A stretch of 49,711 nucleotides of DNA from Candidatus Poseidoniia archaeon. GTDB taxonomy: Archaea > Thermoplasmatota > Poseidoniia > MGIII > CG-Epi1. The stretch spans positions 1 to 49,711 of the forward strand of contig JAPYSW010000004.1 of NCBI GenBank assembly GCA_029936395.1. The letters are read 5' to 3'. How positions within the stretch are numbered: position 1 is the stretch's first letter; the number at the start of each line of letters is the position of its first letter. The notes below the pieces were generated by a model. That model made no database searches and was not told the origin of the DNA. It saw only the letters and a program-made list of their open reading frames with translations. Below are positions 43,821 through 49,711 of the stretch, piece after piece. Position numbers and translations under genes: made by a program.

Positions 43821-44360
43821 ATGGTTGATGAAAATGAATCTGAAGGATGGGAAGAAACCCAATACGAATCCTTAGATTGGGGAGGTGATGAAGATAGTAC
43901 AAGTAATTCAGTTTCATTATATCCAACCACGAGTAAGCCCTCTCAAGCTGCCATTGCTTTACTTCTAGCTGGATTTATCTTGCTAGGTACTGCTACTACC
44001 ATGAATGGAATATTAAATGATAGTGAGAAAATAGAGGGTGTTACAATCAAATATAATGAAGTCATGGGTGAGATGAGTATTCAAGTTGATCAAGAAGACA
44101 ATGAAATTGATGAATCGTTTGTTCGTCAAGTTTTGAAATTTGGTATGTTCTGGGAACTAATATGTGCTATTCTGACATTTGTAGCAAGTGCATTGTTAAT
44201 GATGAGACAAAACTACAATATTGTTTTAATTGGATGTGCGGCAGCAATTATTGGACTTGGAGGATTGTTGTTATCTACACTTTTTGGAGCAATTGCATTA
44301 TATCTGACGTTTCAAAGTAAACCTGAATTTGGTATAAATGATCAAGATGAGAGCTGGTGA
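43821..44360 (+). CDS. Membrane protein with acidic N-terminus, unknown function
   Basis: WEETQYESLDWGGDEDS acidic N-terminus, then three or more TM segments. Confidence 0.6.
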   Translation: MVDENESEGWEETQYESLDWGGDEDSTSNSVSLYPTTSKPSQAAIALLLAGFILLGTATTMNGILNDSEKIEGVTIKYNEVMGEMSIQVDQEDNEIDESFVRQVLKFGMFWELICAILTFVASALLMMRQNYNIVLIGCAAAIIGLGGLLLSTLFGAIALYLTFQSKPEFGINDQDESW

Positions 44361-46513
44361 GGTTGTTATCAGAACTATTAGAGTATCTAAAAATTAAAGA
44401 ATTATACCCTCCACAAAAAGAAGCTATTGCTCTTGTTGAAAAAGGTAATTCGGTATTGATGTCAGTACCTACTGCTGCAGGAAAAACATTGGTTGCATAT
44501 GCTGCTTTAATAAAAGCTGTAAAAGCTAAAAAGAAAGGAATGTATCTTGTACCTTTACGGGCTCTGGCATGGGAAAAAGTCAATGAGTTAAAAGATATCT
44601 GTAAAAATATTTTGGACGGGGCAAAGATTGGAGTTTCTGTTGGAGATTATGATAAAGCAAGAGGATTATCAAAATATGACATTATAGTTTCAACTTCTGA
44701 AAGAGCTGATTCTTTAATCAGACACAATCCTTCTTGGTTATCTGAGGTAGAATGTTTAGTATCTGATGAAATACACTTACTCAATGACTCTGGGAGAGGA
44801 CCTACGCTTGAAATAACACTTTCAAAATTTAGAGAGATAAATCCAAACATACAAATTATAGGACTTTCAGCAACTGTTTCAAATTCAAAAGAAATAGCTG
44901 ACTGGCTAGATGCAAAATTAGTTGAGAGTGATTTTAGACCAGTTCCTCTCAGAAAAGGAATATCGCTGGATGGAACTGTGGAATGGGAGGATGGTGAAAG
45001 AAAATATATGGGATTGGATGGTGTTGAAGGAATTGCAATTGACAATTTACCCGAACAATGTTTAGTATTTGTTGGAACTCGCAAATCTGCAGAAGCTCAA
45101 GCAAAGAAATTGAGTAGAATGATAGGGGGAAAATTAAATTCGGAGCAGCAAAAAGAATTGGAAAAATTTGCAGACCAAATTCAAAAGAATGCTGATGAAA
45201 TTACATCTGTTGATTCTAATTTATCTAAATTAATTGCAAATGGTGTTGCTTACCATCATGCTGGTTTAACAAATAGACAACGACTAATAATTGAAACAGC
45301 ATTTAAGGAAAAATCATTGAAAGTATTATGTGCAACACCAACACTAGCTGCAGGTGTAAACTTACCTGCTCGAAGAGTTATTATCAGAGATTTAAGCCGT
45401 TGGGATTCTTCTTTTCAATCAAATCAACCATTACCTGTCTTAGAAGTTCATCAAATGTTAGGAAGAGCTGGAAGACCTGGTTTTGACGTTGATGGACAAG
45501 GGATATTGATTGCTAAAAAAAGAGAGCAAATTGATTCTTTTACAGAACGATATTTTGAAGGTGAAACTGAACCAGTAATATCCCGATTAGGTAGTGAACC
45601 TGCATTAAGAACTCACCTTTTATCTTTGATTACTTCAGGAACCATAAATACGAGAGAAGGTTTGCATAAGTTTCTTGAAAAAACTCTATTTGGTGCACAA
45701 GGTGAACTATGGAGAACTCAACACAGATTGAATAAAGTTCTGGATTTCTTAGATAAAGAACAATTGATTGAAATTGAAGGAAAGAAAGACAATGAATTTC
45801 AACCTGCAAATAAAGTATCTGAAGAGAAATTAAAACCAACTGCTTTTGGAAGAAAGGTATCGCAATTGTATATAGATCCTTTATCAGGAGTAATAATTAA
45901 AAATGCATTAGAATCTGAAGTTGAAGCTAATTCACTTGGATTATTACATACTCTTACAAGAACTCCAGATATCTATTCACTATATGTAAGAAAGAATGAA
46001 ATGGAAACATATCTAACTCATCTTATGCAAATGGAAGGTGATCTCATGCTTCCTCCTCCTGTAGAACATATGGAATTAGAATTTTACTTATGGGACTTGA
46101 AAACTGCATTACTACTAATGGATTGGATTGAAGAAACGCCTGAAGAACATCTATTGAAACGCTATTCTACCACTCCTGGAGATATTCGTGCTAAAGTTGA
46201 AACGGCTGAATGGATACTTTATGCCATGAGTGAACTAGCTGAGTTATTATCGCCTTCAAATACTAAAATGATAACTGAATTACGAATTAGAATAAAGAAT
46301 GGAATTCGAAAAGAACTATTGCCTTTACTCGAAATTGATTCAGTAGGTAGAATTCGTGCCAGAACTCTATTTAATGCTGGATTCACTAGTCAAAGTTCAA
46401 TAAGAGATGCAAGACCTTCTGATCTTAATAGTATTCCTGGAATTGGAATAAAGTTAGCTGAAAAACTCGCAGGAAGAAAGGATTCTGAACAACTTCGTTT
46501 TGAGTTAGGCTAA
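44357..46513 (+). CDS. Ski2-like/Hel308-family DNA helicase
   Basis: LYPPQKEAI Q-motif, PTAAGKTLVA, SDEIHLLNDSGRGPTLE, GLSATVSN, CATPTLAAGVNLPARRVIIRD, QMLGRAGRPGFD, C-terminal HhH NSIPGIGIKLAEKLAG. GTG start. Confidence 0.93.
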   Translation: MRLLSELLEYLKIKELYPPQKEAIALVEKGNSVLMSVPTAAGKTLVAYAALIKAVKAKKKGMYLVPLRALAWEKVNELKDICKNILDGAKIGVSVGDYDKARGLSKYDIIVSTSERADSLIRHNPSWLSEVECLVSDEIHLLNDSGRGPTLEITLSKFREINPNIQIIGLSATVSNSKEIADWLDAKLVESDFRPVPLRKGISLDGTVEWEDGERKYMGLDGVEGIAIDNLPEQCLVFVGTRKSAEAQAKKLSRMIGGKLNSEQQKELEKFADQIQKNADEITSVDSNLSKLIANGVAYHHAGLTNRQRLIIETAFKEKSLKVLCATPTLAAGVNLPARRVIIRDLSRWDSSFQSNQPLPVLEVHQMLGRAGRPGFDVDGQGILIAKKREQIDSFTERYFEGETEPVISRLGSEPALRTHLLSLITSGTINTREGLHKFLEKTLFGAQGELWRTQHRLNKVLDFLDKEQLIEIEGKKDNEFQPANKVSEEKLKPTAFGRKVSQLYIDPLSGVIIKNALESEVEANSLGLLHTLTRTPDIYSLYVRKNEMETYLTHLMQMEGDLMLPPPVEHMELEFYLWDLKTALLLMDWIEETPEEHLLKRYSTTPGDIRAKVETAEWILYAMSELAELLSPSNTKMITELRIRIKNGIRKELLPLLEIDSVGRIRARTLFNAGFTSQSSIRDARPSDLNSIPGIGIKLAEKLAGRKDSEQLRFELG

Positions 46514-46538
46514 TTAACAGCGCCCTTCTGGACATATA

Positions 46539-47336
46539 ATGGTTAGATTTGTCAAAGACCAGCCAGATGCATACATTTACAGTAGCTTTGGTTCGAGAAT
46601 GTTTGTAGCTGGATTTCTATTGACTCTAGTTTTTATTTTGGAAGCAATAGCCGTTTACATGTTTAGTGAAGTGATTCTTGAAATGGCTGGATCTAGAGTA
46701 GGTTTTCTGATGAAGGTCCCTCTCATTAGTATGGCATTAACGGGAATTATTTACATTACAACTATGTTTATGCCAATTGTTGGTGCTACTACTTTAATTT
46801 CTTTGTTAGTATTGAAACGCACTTATAAGAAACTAGAAAAATTAGATGTTAATAGTAAAAATTCTCAAACACTAATAATGTTAGCAAGAATTGTCTTTAT
46901 TGCAGCAGGTTTAGCAACCTATGCGCCTTTATTTATGATATTTGAGGCTATGATAAATCAAACAATACCTGTCAGTGCAATAAATTATTTTCAAACGCAA
47001 TACATGAGCTTATTTTTCACTCTCGTAGGTATTGGCTTATTCTTAACTTTAATCTCCCCAATTGTACAACTTTATGGACGAACAAAAAGCCGTTCACTTG
47101 TTTTTTCTGGTTTATTGGCCTTCATGTTATGTTCTACAATTATTTATCTAGGCAATGGAGATTGGAATATCTCCATTTTTCAACTAAGTGAAAGTAGTGA
47201 ATTTAAAAGCTCATTTGCGACTGCAATGGGTACTTCAGGAATATGTATTTTAATTATTTTCTGGAATATATCGAGTAGTGCTAAATCTATACTTAAATAT
47301 CAAAAATTACATTTCACTATGAAACTGGGTGAGTAA
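46539..47336 (+). CDS. Polytopic membrane protein, unknown function
   Basis: About 6 hydrophobic segments. Lies between the helicase and rfcL. Confidence 0.6.
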   Translation: MVRFVKDQPDAYIYSSFGSRMFVAGFLLTLVFILEAIAVYMFSEVILEMAGSRVGFLMKVPLISMALTGIIYITTMFMPIVGATTLISLLVLKRTYKKLEKLDVNSKNSQTLIMLARIVFIAAGLATYAPLFMIFEAMINQTIPVSAINYFQTQYMSLFFTLVGIGLFLTLISPIVQLYGRTKSRSLVFSGLLAFMLCSTIIYLGNGDWNISIFQLSESSEFKSSFATAMGTSGICILIIFWNISSSAKSILKYQKLHFTMKLGE

Positions 47337-48772
47337 TGGAATCTTGGGCTGAAAAATACCGGCCAAACAGTCTTTCAGACATTATAGGCAATACAAAAAC
47401 GATTACTCAACTTCGAAACTGGGCCAGCTCTTGGGGTGAAAGAATGACTAAAAAAGGAGTTATATTGTCTGGACCTCCTGGATGCGGTAAAACTTCAGCT
47501 GCAATTGCCTTAGCCAAAGATATGGGATGGGAATTAATTGAACTAAATGCTTCTGATGCACGTTCCGGAAATGTGATTGAAGGTACTGCGCTTAGAGCTG
47601 GTTTGTTTCAGACATTTGGAGCCAATGGACTCTCAGATAGAAATTTGATATTATTAGACGAAGCGGATAATCTATATGAAAGAGCTCAACAATCTAAAAA
47701 CAAAACAAAAAATTATAGCGATAGAGGCGGTAAGAAAGCCATTTCTAAAACCTTAGAAATGACAAAACAACCCGTAATAATTACTGTAAATGATTTGTAT
47801 AATCTTACAAAAGGAACAGGCGCTAAAATTAAGAGATTAGCCCTTACATTGAAATTTCAGAGGCCATCTGCAGTTTCAGTTTCAATGGTATTGAATAACG
47901 TTTGTGAAAAAGAGAATTTGAAAATCGAAGAAGAAACCATTAAGGCAATGGCTGAAGCGGCTAAGGGAGATCTTAGAGGTGCCATTAATGACTTACAATC
48001 TATCTCAGAAGGCAATCGAATAATTGATAAAGAAGATTATGAAAAATTGGACTCAAGAGATAGAGAAAGTGAAATGTTTGATGCACTCAATATAATTTTT
48101 AACAGCGATAATTATGACGAACCTCGAAAGGCCATATTTGATTTACATGAACAACCAAGAGATGTTGCTACATGGATCAGTGACAATATACCTATTGTAT
48201 ACAAGCATCCTAATGATATTGAAAGAGCATACGACAGAGTGGCGTATGCTGATTTACTCTTAGCTCGAGTTTCTAGGACTCAAAATTATGGACTTTGGGG
48301 ATATGCTTCGGAAATAATGTCAAGTGGTGTAGCCTTGTCAAAATCTCATCCAACAAGTGGCAGACGATTACAATTTCCTTCATGGATTAGAAAGATGGGA
48401 GCGAGCCGCTTTCAACGAGCCTATCGTAATTCCTTAGCCAAAAAAATTGGGGGAGCAACACACTTATCAATTAAGGAATCTAAACTGGATCAACTGGCCG
48501 TTATTTCTACAGTTTGCAGAAGCGATTTATCGAAGGCTGCCAAAATTACCGGTAAATTAGAATTGAATGATAATGAATTAGCTATTTTGATGGGTATTGA
48601 GAAAAAAGATAAACGAATATCGGCAATTATGGAAGAGTCACAACAATTCAGACAAAAAAAAGAGGTTGTAACATTAGACTATAGAGCTTTGAATATAGAA
48701 GAGAAAGAAGAAGAGCCAACAAAAATAACTCCAAAAAATGATAGTAAACAAAAAAGCTTATTCGAATTCTAA
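47336..48772 (+). CDS. rfcL: Replication factor C large subunit
   Basis: WAEKYRPNSLSDIIGN, LSGPPGCGKTSAA, ILLDEADNL, C-terminal PIP-box QKSLFEF. Confidence 0.95.
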   Translation: MESWAEKYRPNSLSDIIGNTKTITQLRNWASSWGERMTKKGVILSGPPGCGKTSAAIALAKDMGWELIELNASDARSGNVIEGTALRAGLFQTFGANGLSDRNLILLDEADNLYERAQQSKNKTKNYSDRGGKKAISKTLEMTKQPVIITVNDLYNLTKGTGAKIKRLALTLKFQRPSAVSVSMVLNNVCEKENLKIEEETIKAMAEAAKGDLRGAINDLQSISEGNRIIDKEDYEKLDSRDRESEMFDALNIIFNSDNYDEPRKAIFDLHEQPRDVATWISDNIPIVYKHPNDIERAYDRVAYADLLLARVSRTQNYGLWGYASEIMSSGVALSKSHPTSGRRLQFPSWIRKMGASRFQRAYRNSLAKKIGGATHLSIKESKLDQLAVISTVCRSDLSKAAKITGKLELNDNELAILMGIEKKDKRISAIMEESQQFRQKKEVVTLDYRALNIEEKEEEPTKITPKNDSKQKSLFEF

Positions 48773-49711
48773 CTGTAGCTTTTGTTGATCTGAAACTCCT
48801 AAACGGCTTGCTGCAACTCCCAAAAGGCGTATTGGTTTTCCCGGTTTCCAATTCTCATAAAGCAGTGATTTAGCTACTTTATAGATATCCTGTGATTTAT
48901 TTATCTCTCCTGGAACGGTTCTTTGACGTGTTATTGTTTTAAAATTTGACCAACGTAGTTTGATTGTTATTGTACGTGCCGAACGCCCCATATTACCAAT
49001 ACTTTCGGATACTTCTTTACATAATTCTTGTAATGCCAACTCAATCTTATCTGCATCTTTAATATCTACATCAAAAGTAGTTTCAGTTCCTTGTTGCTTA
49101 GCTATCCATGGAGAAGGGTCAACTGGCCGATTATCGATTCCTTTTGCTTTATTCTTTAAATTCACTGAATATTGACCAAATACTGGTAAAAGTTTCTGAA
49201 TATCAATGGAAACTATATCAGAACAGATTTTAATTCCTAAACCATTCAAAATTGATGCTGTTTTAGGTCCAATACCATAAATTTTACGGATTTCTAAAGG
49301 TGCTAAGAATTTTGACTCTCGACCTGGTTCAACAATAGTAAAGCCCTCGGGTTTATCAAAATCTGAAGCTATTTTAGCTACTAATTTAGATGTAGCAAGA
49401 CCTGCGGAAGCTGGTAAATTTGTTTCAGTCTTTATCCTTTTTAAAATAGTTTGAACTAAAGCTGCTGGATTTTTCTGAAGAGATAAATCTACAAAGGCTT
49501 CGTCGACACTCATTCTTTCAAGTGTACCATATCTTGACAAAACTTCCATAACTTTAGCTGATGATGAACGAATTAAAGGCCTATTTGATGATACTATCTT
49601 TAGATTAGGACAAAATTTGAGAGCCTTACTAGAGGCCATAGCAGAACGTACTCCCTTATCACGAGCCTCATAAGAAGCTGAAGCAATGACTCCTCTTTGG
49701 CCTGGTTTACC
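48758..49711 (-). CDS. dinB: Y-family DNA polymerase IV (DinB/Dpo4-like), 5' end truncated by window
   Basis: MSVDEAFVDLS, ASAGLATSKLVAKIASDFDKPEGF, RKIYGIGPKTASILNGLGI, GKPGQRGVIASASYEARDKGVRSAMASSKALKFCP. The frame runs to base 49711. Confidence 0.95.
   Translation of the reverse strand, partial: GKPGQRGVIASASYEARDKGVRSAMASSKALKFCPNLKIVSSNRPLIRSSSAKVMEVLSRYGTLERMSVDEAFVDLSLQKNPAALVQTILKRIKTETNLPASAGLATSKLVAKIASDFDKPEGFTIVEPGRESKFLAPLEIRKIYGIGPKTASILNGLGIKICSDIVSIDIQKLLPVFGQYSVNLKNKAKGIDNRPVDPSPWIAKQQGTETTFDVDIKDADKIELALQELCKEVSESIGNMGRSARTITIKLRWSNFKTITRQRTVPGEINKSQDIYKVAKSLLYENWKPGKPIRLLGVAASRLGVSDQQKLQLEFE

Noticed and set aside
47336-48772. Intein in RfcL
   Set aside because: The P-loop region (SGPPGCGKTS) and following motifs are contiguous.
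1-49711. CRISPR array, transposon, integron or prophage
   Set aside because: No regularly spaced repeats, transposase/integrase motifs or phage structural genes were seen. The gene content looks like core chromosome.

Overview
This is a gene-dense, AT-rich (roughly one-third G+C by eye) archaeal chromosomal window. The gene content fits a planktonic Thermoplasmatota, Marine Group II/III-like lineage. That assignment is inferred from gene content, not from a phylogeny. About 45 CDS and one tRNA-Gln(CUG) are supportable. I found no rRNA, CRISPR array or transposon.

Information-processing genes: cysS, MCM, METTL5-like methyltransferase, Csl4, TBP, eS17, Pop5, Hel308-like helicase, RfcL, DinB/PolIV, Fpg, family-5-type UDG, Sua5, Map, Dph2, DRG and GPN GTPases. 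Metabolic genes: a split methylcrotonyl-CoA-carboxylase-like operon with an enoyl-CoA hydratase, class-2 PyrD, citrate synthase and geranylgeranyl reductase. There is also a large secretome block of PKD/CARDB surface proteins, a clostripain-like protease, a subtilase, and a DUF4430 protein next to an ECF-S-like membrane protein.

Most interesting observations:
(1) A Rab/Ras-like GTPase, a V4R (TRAPP/Bet3-fold) protein and a TPR protein in tandem, a candidate archaeal proto-TRAPP/Rab module.
(2) A CBS-ClC protein whose gating glutamate is Val and whose proton glutamate is Leu, so a predicted passive channel.
(3) MCM with an extra DnaJ-like CxxCxGxG zinc finger in its N-terminal region.
(4) A shared 'GLPSIS...RRxR' C-terminal tail in two surface proteins, a candidate sorting signal, beside a PEF-CTERM-like tail.
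(5) rfcL and dinB overlap convergently, and the palindrome TTCGAATTC encodes the clamp-binding-type tails on both strands.
(6) Degenerate zinc sites in Csl4 and Fpg, and a TBP whose N-terminal repeat lacks the usual Phe.

No searches were run. All family calls are from motif reading.
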